Position numbers and translations under genes: made by a program. The notes beneath the pieces are model-generated. The model was not told the origin of the DNA. It saw nothing but the letters and a program-made list of their open reading frames with translations, and ran no database searches. DNA of 64,000 bases from positions 116,153,006 through 116,217,005 of the forward strand of contig BTPG01000005.1 in the NCBI GenBank assembly GCA_036245525.1, written 5' to 3'. This document shows positions 35,401-40,332 of this stretch, in pieces (position 1 is the first letter of the stretch; each line of letters starts with the position of its first letter). The stretch is from Semisulcospira habei (lineage: Eukaryota > Mollusca > Gastropoda > Semisulcospiridae).

Positions 35401-37763
35401 TTGGACGTGCTTCGGGCTGACTGCAATGTGGTGGGACTTCCGGAGCCTCAGTTCTGGACGCTCGCGACCTTCATCTGGCAGATGCTTCTAGCAGATGCAG
35501 CTCTCTCCAAAGTTGGACTTCATCCCTTGGGCCTAAGGACTGCGGCTGCGGATGTCATTCTCCTCGACTGGCTTCCTCTCATTCGCCTCGGCTGCTCCAG
35601 CTTCTCTCCTGGCATCCATTCCCCGGCGACTTCGCGACCCTGGTGCCAGTCTTCCCGATGCCTCGCCCTCGTCTCCCCTGCTGGTCGGTTCCTGTCAGGC
35701 ACACCCCTCAACGCGGACGTGAGCCTCGCCAGATGGGACGCGCACCTTCTACCGACGTTCTTCACTGCATCCTGCGGCTGACCTCCAGGCCGCGCGGACA
35801 GGCACCTCAATGGGTTGGAGCTGGCGGCGATTGGGTGAACCGTCGTCCATGTGAGACACGCCTCAGACACCTGGAGCTTCTTGTCCTCTCCGACACCGCC
35901 ACTGAGGGCTCCTACTTCTGATGGCGGGGCGGGTTCCTCTCCACTCCCTCTGCTGGCTCCTGGCACAGATCCTCCGGTGGTGCAAAGATTGCGACATCCC
36001 TCTCCGAGCACGACACAACCCTGGCCACCTTATGGCCCTGCCGACTCCTGCTCATGGCGCGGCCGGCTTCTCGACACCCAAGTGGGAACTCCGCCCGGAT
36101 ATCTTCAGAGGGTCTGTGCGCAGTGCAAGTCGGCCATGTTCGACCCCTTCCTGACACAGTGGATTCGCCTGCTCCCCCTCGCAGTGGTCGACACGCTCTC
36201 CATCTCTGGGATGGCCTTCTTCGCGGATGCTTTTCCGCCAATGCTGCTAGTCCCAAGGTCCTGCTCAAGCTCAAGGGTGCCTATGTGGTGCTTGCTGGTG
36301 CCCCATTCTGCTGGACCAAGGCTTGGACCTCCGACCTCATGAGCCTCGCCACGCTCCGTCCCCCTTCTCCCCCCCCCCCCCACACACCCCGCCCTGCGGT
36401 TTCCACCCAGTGCACGAGGTTCAAGCAACCCCGACAGACGCGGCTGTGCCAACCAGGTCCTGAGTGACTTCACACATGCCTGGGGATTGGGCGGCTCGCC
36501 CTCGCGGTTAGAGGTTCTCAAGGGCACCGGTGGAGGTCTTCTCTACAGCTCACAGGCCTTCGACCGACACGTCCATGAGGGACAGTGGTGAGTCCTGCGG
36601 TCCTGGGGCAACGACGGATCTGCCTACTCCGCTGGCTTTGCGTCGAGCAGACCTTGGCGCTGATCACCTGCAGGAGCTACCTGGCCACTTTAGCGGACAC
36701 GTGTCTCCACCCGGCAGACATTGCGGCCAGTCAATGTCTTCCTGTCACCGCGGGGGGTTTCCGGTCCGCCTACCTGGACCTCTCACCGGAGGACGCTCAG
36801 AGGCTGGAGATCAGGGCACACGAGGTGCTAGCCCTGGCCACAAGTGTCGCCTTCACCCGCAGCTACGCCGTCAGGGCTTGGGACGGCCGTGGGTTAGTGG
36901 GCGTGATCTACCTTCGCCTGATGCTGCCACAGGGACCTTTGGGCCCATGGGCGACCTGAGCCCGGACTGGGGCCTTCGCCATGGCGCGACACTCCCTCCC
37001 AGCACCTAGGCGCCTTGTGTTAGCTTAGCTGAAATTGTCAGGAGTGTGGCCGGGGTGGGCGGCTCTGGCAGGCCCCTTACAGGGAATGTGAGTCTAGGCG
37101 GCACCCACCTCCTATTCGCCATTCTTCCTAATAGTAATGTCATCGGTAATGTTTATGAGGAAACAAATGAATTTTTCTCTAAAATGTATTTTTTCGAAAA
37201 ATACTTACCGATGACATTACTCGAATGACCCTCCCGCCTGCCCCGTTTGCCGCTCCTAAGCTAAGCTTCAGACTGGTGTGACACCACTGCTCACGCCACC
37301 GGATGGGGAGGTACAGGAGGCTACTCCGGGTACCTGGCTATGGCGCCTTTGGGTTGCCTCCCTTGTCGTGTAGGTACACAACAGAATTTTGGCTGAAATG
37401 GTAAGCTAAGTGCACGTTTCCTAATAGTAATGTCATCGTTAAGTATTTTTCGAAAAAATACATTTTAAGAGAGAAATTCATATTTCTCGAAGGATTTGAT
37501 GTGTAAAAAGTGTCTTCTAATGTCTATGTCTTCTAATGTGTATACAGAAGAGTACCAGGGTAATATTGGTCCCATGTTTTGTTTTGCAGTATTTGGGTTC
37601 AGTGCCTAGCAAAGTAGCAGGGAAAATGGTGGTGATTTCTTGTGATGAAGACCGTGCCACGTGTAATCCAGCCATAAAAGCGGGTGTTTCAGTCGTGTCT
37701 GCCGAGTTTGTCCTGACCGGCATTCTTCGGCAGGAAGTGGACGTTGAAAGATATCCTTTGTAA
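11293..37763 (+). CDS. MDC1: MDC1-like DNA-damage checkpoint mediator, C-terminal tandem BRCT exons (partial)
   Basis: Six exons join in phase: 11293-11496, 19167-19235, 27165-27264, 27856-28011, 28800-28825 and 37590-37763. They give 242 codons and a TAA stop. A Ser/Pro/Lys-rich linker (about residues 1-50) leads into BRCT1 (KVLFTGVIDEQGQK, LGGDMAQSIEDCTHIITDK, IRRTVKFLGGL, VTHQWLESS). BRCT2 follows (GYRVHVTKSVRPEPQQMKE, MVVISCDEDRA, SAEFVLTGILRQE). In vertebrate MDC1 this module binds the phosphorylated tail of H2AX. The Thr of FTG and the Arg/Lys of RRTVKF, positions that contact the phosphopeptide, are kept. MDC1 is preferred over PTIP because of FTGVID, the LARGVSIV stretch and the Pro/Gln-Met segment before ILTCAGAE. 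The upstream part (FHA and linker in the family) is outside or not recognised. Introns of 7-9 kb hold three DIRS elements. Confidence 0.82.
11632..11855 (+). mobile_element. H1a palindromic MITE, TTAACCC ends
   Basis: Bounded by TTAACCCTTATCATTCG and TATGATATGGGTTAA, so both ends read TTAACCC(T/A)TATCAT inward. The centre is a hairpin with CTTGGCGCCTCTAGGCGCCAAG. TTAA plus CCC ends fit the piggyBac superfamily target and terminal repeat style. Intronic. Confidence 0.7.
12408..12925 (+). pseudogene. DIRS A gag-like region (frameshifted)
   Basis: Reading the frames together gives LPCLYV, then (12680-12820) VHNVCLLYSGCPSS and CCAAWKEDHWSQLWTFYRR. The same Cys/Trp-rich block is seen in DIRS C near 34880 and in DIRS D (minus) near 53340-53430. 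It is taken as the nucleic-acid-binding gag-like ORF1 of the element. Broken by frameshifts. Confidence 0.6.
13255..14050 (+). repeat. Tandem repeat in DIRS A, about 180-240 bp units
   Basis: The block GCCGACAAGACGGGCTGTCC and the following CCGAGGGCAGGTTCTGG recur at about 13376, 13622 (diverged), 13800 and 13995. Each is preceded by GCGGTATGGATGGAGT-like sequence and followed by TACACCCCCGT. Imperfect units, with no intact frame across the array. Confidence 0.75.
14245..14890 (+). repeat. Tandem repeat in DIRS A, about 143-bp units
   Basis: The block GGCAGGGACCRCTCTTCCGC followed by GGAGACGCAGTTC recurs at about 14401, 14545, 14688 and 14832 (spacing 142-144 bp), with a diverged unit near 14260. 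Each unit also carries GCAGCAGATCTTCGG-like sequence. Confidence 0.8.
15740..16640 (+). pseudogene. DIRS A reverse transcriptase and RNase H remnants
   Basis: Frame pieces show FLVPKPV near 15790, EWRPIIDLLALNKF at 15810-15860, VSLDLVDAYLHFP near 15925-15965 (first RT Asp) and LPFGLPQP near 16030. Next is QLDDLLLRNQ near 16120-16150, where B has YLDDLLL. The RNase H region follows from 16380 (WREMKR, GRYGQISS) but is very worn. Many frameshifts and stops make it non-coding. Confidence 0.7.
16641..17860 (+). pseudogene. DIRS A tyrosine-recombinase remnant
   Basis: Aligns by order and scattered motifs with the recombinase of DIRS B: the ITFRDFLAMGADTYRHWE block (17100-17155) matches ITIRGYLAMIADMYHHLG, and the C-terminal stretch AQHSLLAPQ (about 17783-17809) matches B's AQHSLPAPQ. 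The catalytic H-x2-R cannot be read in one frame. Inactive. Confidence 0.6.
17998..18527. other. Intronic sequence, no gene seen
   Basis: AT-rich intron sequence between DIRS A and the MITE cluster. No repeat family was recognised except AATAAA-like strings. Nothing supports an exon. Confidence 0.4.
18528..18660. repeat. H1 palindromic MITE, diverged
   Basis: Contains CAAGGTAGTGCCAAAGTAG, GGTGCCTATAGGTGCC and the inverted arm GGCTCTACCTGTGAAC, flanked by GATCAGCCATGAT and ATCACTGATCCATCTC. Confidence 0.6.
18883..19073. mobile_element. H1b palindromic MITE
   Basis: Starts TTAACCCATTTAACCCC and ends GGTTAA. The arms are CAAGGGTAGTGCCAGATTGG and its complement. A flat G tract lies just upstream at 18721-18736. 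Confidence 0.75.
19167..19235 (+). CDS. MDC1: MDC1-like exon b: BRCT1
   Basis: TATCACAG precedes and GTGAGA follows. 23 codons, phase 0 to 0, encoding LGGDMAQSIEDCTHIITDK, the first helix and the conserved His-Ile strand of BRCT1. Confidence 0.85.
19432..19638. mobile_element. H1b palindromic MITE
   Basis: Starts TTAACTCATTGAACC and ends ATGGGTTAA. The arms are TCAAGGGTAGTGCCAGATTA and the complement, around CTTGTCGGCGCCAAG. Confidence 0.75.
19655..20165. mobile_element. H4 inverted-repeat element split by an H1b MITE
   Basis: The left arm (about 19665-19765: AACATGCTTAGGAAAGACAG, TTTATTAATATTTTG, AAAATAGACATACAAACAAG) is repeated inverted at about 20024-20140. The H1b MITE at 19803-20017 lies between the arms. 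The family is seen more cleanly at 42925-43220. Confidence 0.7.
19803..20017. mobile_element. H1b palindromic MITE nested in H4
   Basis: Starts TTAACCCTTTTAGCCC and ends GAGGGTTAA. The arms are CAAGGGTAGTGCCAGGTGAG and its complement, around TTGGCGCCTGAAGGTGCC. Confidence 0.8.
20186..20400 (+). repeat. DIRS B left inverted terminal repeat
   Basis: Begins TTTGTTTCCTCAAAA, then CATTACCGATGACATTACTG. The inverse copy lies at 25770-25996 and shares CATGGCAGGGGAGGCAACAA (there inverted). Confidence 0.85.
20468..21420 (+). pseudogene. DIRS B gag-like ORF1 (frameshifted)
   Basis: Frame pieces at 20468-20932, 20908-21174 and 21041-21470 together give a Ser/Arg-rich N-terminus with PLLKRKASASV, a helical segment (TSLVRYALASVGFLDL) and a conserved end with RDAILHACDLLTELK and QAPLGGELLFGTTWQEVK. 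The last block is typical of DIRS ORF1 (putative gag). Two frameshifts prevent a single product. Its likely role was RNA binding and particle assembly. Confidence 0.65.
21423..23100. other. Unrelated sequence replacing part of DIRS B
   Basis: Starts at a C-rich tract (21425-21440) and runs to the point where RT sequence resumes (GVFTRTMDAVV frame near 23115). It has a second C-rich tract (22606-22640) and no recognisable coding sequence. RT motifs expected between gag and YLDD are missing, so this is an insertion with deletion, origin unknown. Confidence 0.5.
23100..24280 (+). pseudogene. DIRS B reverse transcriptase (C-terminal) and RNase H
   Basis: The frame at 23124 gives NYLDDLLLWNQ (RT catalytic Asp pair), DRLGFLVNAGKSDL and FVHLGMEF, the DIRS/Ty3-like RT thumb. 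An in-frame TAA at 23661-23663 follows, then LCVDASVSSWGVHL (first RNase H Asp). A frame change into the frame ending at 24280 gives INWLELKAVWQAL (Glu), LVLSEYSTVVAYIQKQGG and ARHIPGHLNVLADSLSR (last Asp), then WALRPDIFRMI. The usual S-D-N at the third RNase H position reads S-E-Y here. Copying RNA to DNA was its role. Stop, frameshift and lost N-terminus make it inactive. Confidence 0.85.
24480..25530 (+). pseudogene. DIRS B tyrosine recombinase (frameshifted)
   Basis: Pieces in several frames: STRRVYEGKWRVLCDWRDD (N-terminal SAM-like domain), LAEFFLWLFTEQ, ITIRGYLAMIADMYHHLG, then KVSELHAL where DIRS recombinases usually carry the first catalytic Arg. Next come LCVYLRWTKSLRR, RAHEVRAMAASLTF (the H-x2-R catalytic pair) and FARFYLRDLS (candidate nucleophile Tyr), ending AAAQHSLPAPQ. 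DIRS elements use such a recombinase instead of an integrase. Stops between the pieces make it non-coding. Confidence 0.8.
25640..25735 (+). repeat. DIRS B internal complementary region
   Basis: Two adjoining segments complement the two ITR tips: AACAGTAATGTCATCGGTAA (to the left tip) and TTTTTCGAAAAATACTTACC (to the right tip). In DIRS models this region templates circle closure during replication. Confidence 0.8.
25736..25996 (+). repeat. DIRS B right inverted terminal repeat
   Basis: Begins CGAATGACCCTCCCACCTGC, a block shared with C and D, then continues as the inverse of the left ITR. It ends GGTAAGTATTTTTCGAAAAA and AATTCATTTT. Confidence 0.8.
25997..27003 (-). pseudogene. L2/CR1-like LINE fragment A
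   Basis: The minus-strand reading (26429-26962 and flanks) gives AMLVGTRQKFSQLP, SAKNLNVILDSSLSM, LSRIDYCNSILSGLP and LLKLLHWLPIPQRIQYKI, the RT thumb and C-terminus of an L2/CR1-like LINE. The 3' end (left) has the GCGCTTATCTTATAATAATT block and an ATT-rich tail. 5' truncated at about 27003. It closely resembles fragment B at 44647. It abuts the right tip of DIRS B. Confidence 0.8.
26363..26455 (-). repeat. Short LINE 3'-end insertion inside L2 fragment A
   Basis: Absent from the otherwise parallel L2 fragment B. It carries a repeated GAATTGAAACTTTATT at its left edge, then TTCTAAGGATGAAGACAGTA. On the minus strand this ends AATAAAGTTTCAATTC, typical of a LINE 3' terminus with a short repeat tail. 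Confidence 0.65.
27004..27057. repeat. Half of an H2 MITE
   Basis: GATTCCTGCAGGAATCAG followed by GGGTTAA matches the right half of the H2 family (28305-28396). The remainder was probably lost to the L2 insertion. 27058-27164 is plain intron with a G-rich stretch. Confidence 0.55.
27165..27264 (+). CDS. MDC1: MDC1-like exon c: BRCT1
   Basis: ACATTTCAG precedes and GTGAGT follows. 33 codons plus one base (phase 1). Encodes IRRTVKFLGGLARGVSIV and THQWLESSKSAGTFV, including the Arg and Lys of the phosphopeptide pocket and the conserved BRCT Trp. Confidence 0.9.
27470..27545. repeat. H4 element, ends only
   Basis: GAAACATGCTTAGAAAGGACA is followed at once by its inverse TGTCCTTTCTAAGTGTGTTT. 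It looks like an H4 element reduced to its two termini. Confidence 0.6.
27856..28011 (+). CDS. MDC1: MDC1-like exon d: end of BRCT1, linker, start of BRCT2
   Basis: TTGTGTGCAG precedes and GTACAA follows. 2 + 51 codons + 1 base, phase 1 to 1. Encodes DASLFLVQDPQMEKQY, FNLVQSIQKAS and GYRVHVTKSVRPEPQQMK. Confidence 0.9.
28201..28266. repeat. H5 hairpin
   Basis: CAAGAGGCATAGATTCTTAT and its near inverse ATGAGGATCTATACCTCTTG surround GCAACTGCAGGG. Intronic, outside any H3 element. Confidence 0.75.
28305..28396. mobile_element. H2 palindromic MITE (92 bp)
   Basis: TTAACCCTTTGGCTGTCGGT at one end and its inverse ending AGCCAAAGGGTTAA at the other. The centre is GATTCCTGCAGGAATC. Confidence 0.8.
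28500..28700. repeat. Hybrid MITE remnant
   Basis: Begins TTTAACCCTTTGGCTGCTA (H2-like end) but continues into ACCTATTAGGATGCCC, CTAATCTGGAATTACCCTTG and AATCTCC, which are the right half of H1. A chimera of two MITE families. Confidence 0.6.
28800..28825 (+). CDS. MDC1: MDC1-like exon e: 26-nt microexon
   Basis: TTTCTGTTTCAG precedes and GTGAGATA follows. Two bases complete a Glu codon and eight codons encode ILTCAGAE, the first helix of BRCT2. Too short to see by ORF length, but the phases on both sides require it. Confidence 0.85.
28899..29094. mobile_element. H1b palindromic MITE
   Basis: TTAACCCATTAAACCC to AAAGGGTTAA, with arms CAAGGGTAGTGCCAGATTAG and its complement. A diverged H1 half follows at about 29150-29235. 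29236-29483 is plain intron with TGACAGGTGAC-type strings. Confidence 0.8.
29484..29708 (+). repeat. DIRS C left inverted terminal repeat
   Basis: CATTACCGATGACATTACTA tip, then GGTGTCACACCAGTCTG, which is inverted at 37280-37300. Confidence 0.8.
30473..31813 (+). CDS. LINE-3 ORF1: gag-like zinc-knuckle protein
   Basis: 446 codons from this ATG; the frame is open upstream to the A17 run at 30376-30392, so a longer start is possible. The centre has three CCHC zinc knuckles: CFKCQKYGHGQKTC, CARCSKPRHSAESC and CVNCQGAHMASDKKC (about residues 163-217). An acidic, Ser-rich N-terminus precedes, and a Pro/Ser/Lys-rich tail follows. ORF1 proteins of I/jockey-type LINEs bind the element RNA. The stop TAA at 31811-31813 is two bases before the ORF2 ATG. 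The frame is intact, unlike ORF2. Confidence 0.88.
   Translation: MSAIWPRFLIIHSKVKEKPVSKLHPFLVGETLRSCVGRPEAQRLTSGDLLVECRTRAHSNGLLRLSSIRDTPVEVTPHKTMNSSRGVIKDQALAELSEDELVRNLNSQGVTYVRRFVSKRGGREIRLTTIIVTFGTPTAPTTIWGGSYSLKVKKYVPLPLECFKCQKYGHGQKTCRQAEAVCARCSKPRHSAESCTAIPLCVNCQGAHMASDKKCPCWISECRIQQVHVEKGLSFADAKKLVDGPGAAEAAPNSNNTSVYTFSAAVAGKRPTKDFSCQTPTSWLGAEPRIVSPLESNSLPVVTRSQGTQKADDTGPVASPSAALKPQPPPKPFNRTTKASGSGQPSKAANFGGRNAAPAQKSKKVTGPLCVWAQRGDTDVTLQNKYAALEEQMEGVEVVVAGAAAAPPPSSPRNQRRPGSQPPSVSLTPSKAQEKGAKNSSPPHKT
31816..33827 (+). pseudogene. LINE-3 ORF2: endonuclease and reverse transcriptase (broken)
   Basis: The first 342 codons (31816-32844) are open: LLQWNCRGFHTN, VISLQEIYLK (Glu), FIFMGDFNRHAHLWGS (Asp/Asn) and CGSDHFPVVLSS (Asp-His) form a complete APE endonuclease. 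After a frameshift come DKKAVANLL and FTLSELQQAMQKCND, then VVPIPKPGKDPSDLGNY, LQCGFRRFRSTTDHL and FFDLEKAYDTTW (33263-33637), and finally ECSLFVDDFALCAHG (33780-33825), where the usual ADD reads VDD. Several stops make ORF2 inactive. Confidence 0.85.
33828..34357 (+). pseudogene. LINE-3 C-terminal region with internal inversion
   Basis: Direct-strand LHIRHTYVTHSYLL (33840-33885) and LHIGHTNVTHSYLRKQEERP (34108-34167) flank a segment (about 33870-34110) that reads correctly only on the minus strand. There it gives REWQSEWDKEEANKLHEALP and ETVLARLHIGHTYV, the segment expected before the C-terminus. The end CYACDKQSSVQHFLLSC is a Cys-rich motif typical of I-clade ORF2. RNase H is not recognisable. 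Confidence 0.75.
34810..35110 (+). pseudogene. DIRS C gag-like remnant
   Basis: Reads HAVCRPCSGCASGHTCGTC and APWVEEHGHSS near 34875-34965, parallel to the Cys/Trp block of DIRS A (12680-12820). No longer open. Confidence 0.55.
35136..36330 (+). pseudogene. DIRS C RT and RNase H remnants
   Basis: Frame pieces give YLICLFTRSLRTVVQAMDFAV and SPDLLDAF (RT first Asp region), DIPLRARHNPGHL (35990-36030) and KWELRPDIF (36080-36106), which match B's ARHIPGHL and WALRPDIF. YLDD was not found. Frameshifted throughout. A C-rich stretch lies at 36369-36382. Confidence 0.65.
36480..37040 (+). pseudogene. DIRS C tyrosine-recombinase remnant
   Basis: LALITCRSYLATLADTCLHP (36656-36715) matches the ITIRGYLAMIADMYHH region of B. 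EIRAHEVLALATSVAFT (36807-36860) matches RAHEVRAMAASLTF but has Leu for the catalytic Arg. The C-terminal ARHSLPAP stretch lies near 36980-37010. Inactive. Confidence 0.7.
37128..37485 (+). repeat. DIRS C ICR and right ITR
   Basis: AATAGTAATGTCATCGGTAA (complement of the left tip) is followed by TTTTTTCGAAAAATACTTAC (complement of the right tip). The right ITR then runs to GTATTTTTCGAAAAAATACA and AAATTCAT. Confidence 0.8.
37590..37763 (+). CDS. MDC1: MDC1-like terminal exon: BRCT2 and stop
   Basis: TTTTGTTTTGCAG precedes. 57 codons and TAA encode KMVVISCDEDRATC, SVVSAEFVLTGILRQE and DVERYPL. As in vertebrate MDC1, the protein ends a few residues after the last BRCT helix. Confidence 0.9.
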   Translation, partial: YLGSVPSKVAGKMVVISCDEDRATCNPAIKAGVSVVSAEFVLTGILRQEVDVERYPL

Positions 37764-38574
37764 TTTGTGACTATATTCGGTAATATGTGATTTGTGAACA
37801 ATGTATTTTTGTCTACTGTATTGAAAATACGGTAGACTTTGAAATGGGGCTGGTCGGAGCGCATTCCAGAGAATGCAGATGATGTGCTGGGCGGGCGGGC
37901 CCCTAATTCTGGCAAAGAAGTAACAAGATAAATATGACATCACATCTAGCTACGCAAACCTTGCTAGAGAACGTCTTTTTGGCGCCAAGCGCAGAATGTG
38001 TGTGTGTGTGTATGTGACGGCGACTAGAGCCGTGTTTGAGGACAGACAAGCTTGAAAATGTATGATATTGTCCCTAAAACAATAATCTTGAGGTATTTTA
38101 AATTTTTTTTAATTAAGATGCTAATTGGCGAGAAAATGGAGGTTTCACAAGGTTATACATCTTCGGAATAGCTATGCTACGCCAGACCACCGAGCCTACG
38201 AATTATTTCTGTGTGCCAGTGTGTGGATCAGAAGGTGGGTTAGAGCAGAAGGAGATGGATTCCTGTCGCTACACGAGCCCACAGAGCATACTAATGGCAG
38301 GAAGCACCGTGTGTCCATCTTTATTTGTGTGCGCCGACGTGTGGTTGATCAGAGGTTGGCTTTGAGAGGACGTAAATGGATCAGCATAATAAGCCTAAAA
38401 ATATGAACAACTCTGAATGTTCCTAAAAGAAAAACGCATGTGAGCTCCAAACAATATGGTAGACTTTGGGATGAAATCCTCATCTTGTTTTACTTCATAT
38501 GCACCCTTTAATGGTCAAAGGTAACAAATTTTGTGCATTTGTTGGATTGTCTTAATTGCGTTATTTTTAATAAA
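37764..38574 (+). other. Probable 3' UTR of the MDC1-like gene
   Basis: No further exon. An AATAAA hexamer at 38569-38574 with T-rich sequence downstream is the first good polyadenylation candidate seen. Part of the stretch (37835-38060) belongs to a repeat family also at 39020-39260. Confidence 0.45.
37835..38060. repeat. Dispersed repeat, copy 1
   Basis: Shares with 39020-39260 the order: GGCGGGC, GAAGTAACAAGATAAA, CTAGYTACGC, a short TGTGTG stretch, GACAAGCTTGAAA-like. Diverged and noncoding. Confidence 0.5.
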
Positions 38575-39019
38575 TATGATTTTAGTGTAAGACTTACATT
38601 TTATTTTTTTTGTTATTATTATTTGAGGTCACATCAGTAAAGTTATTCGAGATACTTTTGCCTTGACCTGTTTCACCTTCAGACTGTTTGGAGATCAGTC
38701 CAGCGAGGCATCAGGATCTGCTTCTTCAAGGAAACAGCGTTGAGATCGGGCCATTTGATGTGTTTTGAAGCAGTGTGTGTGTGACGTGTTCTGAAGCAGT
38801 TATGTGAATGCAAAAGGTTGGCTGGGTAAATGACTTGCAAGTTGTTTGAAACTATGGACCAATGCATTCACTACATTTACTCTTAATGCATGTAGTTATG
38901 TAATCTTTTTATGTGCCAGTGTTTTACTCTTACCATGATGTAGGGACTGTAGACTGTAAATTGTTGAGGTACCTGCAAGATTTCTGGTTTTTATCCAATC
39001 ATTTTTAAGTCCCTTCTAT

Positions 39020-39260
39020 TTATAAAAGGGACTTGTTAGGACGGGCCGCGGTGGGGCGAACTTAACAGCATGTCCATGATGTCAAAGGCGGGCAGGCTAA
39101 ACCTCTAACAATTGAAGTAACAAGATAAAAATTGTCATGCCTAGTTACGCTAACTTCGCTGCTGAACGTACATTTAGCGCAATGCGCCGTATGTGCGTCT
39201 GTATGTATGTGTGTGCGTATGTATGTAAACAAGAGAATCTCCAATATTTCTGTACACACA
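39020..39260. repeat. Dispersed repeat, copy 2
   Basis: See 37835-38060. GAAGTAACAAGATAAAAATT lies at 39114 and CACAAGCTTGAAACTTGG at 39256. 38575-39019 and 39261-39640 show no gene. Confidence 0.5.
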
Positions 39261-39643
39261 AGCTTGAAACTTGGCGAAATTCTTTCTTAAGTGGGTGGCT
39301 AAGAGAGCCTCTGAGTATATTGTAATTGAATGTCTCAATGAAGACATAAACAACCATTTATAGGAAGTTGGTTGACCCAGATTAGAGTCCGTAATTTTTG
39401 TCATATTTACTTCAACTTTTGCATATAGCTAGTTTGGAGAAAGACATTGGATGAGTTCATTAGCCAGCTTTGTATCCTTTCAACTTCTTTAGTAAAAAAT
39501 AATTCTTTTCAGAAAAAAAACCTTGACTTCTAGAGAAAGTCAGACAGTGCCGGTGATGTAAAAGAAGCAAATCCGTCACCACACAGACATATGACGTAAT
39601 TCTCTCTCTCTCTTTCGCTCACTCTTTCTCACAAATATGTGCG

Positions 39644-40332
39644 CATCTCCAAGAGGCATAGATCCTCATGTGCCCAGAGGGCGCATGAACATCAATGCCT
39701 CTTGAGGATGTTTGAAGCGTACGCATGCACTCGCGCACACGCATACACGCACATCGACGCGCTGTCAGAAGAGCATGCAGGTGTATTTAGTATAGCATGT
39801 AGCTACTCCTAGGTAAAGTCAACCAGATTTCACAAAAATTATAGCAAGACTGAAATTGTACCGTGAGATTCTAGTTTTGTCACCATTTTCGCAAGTCTTG
39901 AATTGAAAGCGAAACTCACATCATGTTAAATATAAAATTACGTAAAAACAAAAAAATACATCATGACAAATGATGTTTGACAAACCAATGACGCGTCTCC
40001 AAGAGGCACAGATCCTTGAGTGCCCTGAGGGTGCATGAACATCTATGCCTCTTGATGTTTGAAGCGTGCGCATGCACGCACGCATACACACACATCGACG
40101 CGCTTTCAGAAGAAAATGCAGGTGTACTTAGTACAGCATGTAGCTACGTAAAGTCAACCTGATTTCACACAAATTATAGAAAGACTGAAATTGTACCGTG
40201 AAATTCTAGTTTTGTCACCATTTTCACAAGTCTTGATGCGAAAGCGAATCTCATATTACGTTAAAATATAAAATTACGTAAAAACAAAAAAACACATCAT
40301 GACAAATGACGTTTGACAAACCAATGACGGGT
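39644..40332 (+). repeat. Tandem duplication, about 350-bp unit
   Basis: 39644-39993 and 39994-40332 are about 90-95% alike by eye. Both begin CATCTCCAAGAGGCA or CGTCTCCAAGAGGCA and end GACAAACCAATGACG. Each starts with an H5-like hairpin (GAGGCAYAGATCCT ... ATGCCTCTTG). Confidence 0.85.

Larger units (their letters stand above)
29484..37485 (+). mobile_element. DIRS element C, split by a LINE
   Basis: Left ITR 29484-29708, ICR 37128-37215, right ITR 37216-37485, same layout as B but a different subfamily (ITR has GTGTACCTACACGACAAGGG). A LINE occupies 29724-34583. The remaining 3.1 kb of element carries gag-like, RT, RNase H and recombinase remnants, all frameshifted. It lies in the last MDC1-like intron, directly before the final exon. 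Confidence 0.88.

Noticed and set aside
38125..38406. Open frame with CVPVC, faintly like the start of a THAP zinc finger
   Set aside because: Only one Cys pair; later THAP residues and the His are not found in frame. Lies in probable 3' UTR or repeat.
39644..40332. Direct repeats considered as a CRISPR-like array
   Set aside because: Only two 350-bp units, no short repeat/spacer pattern, and eukaryotic context.
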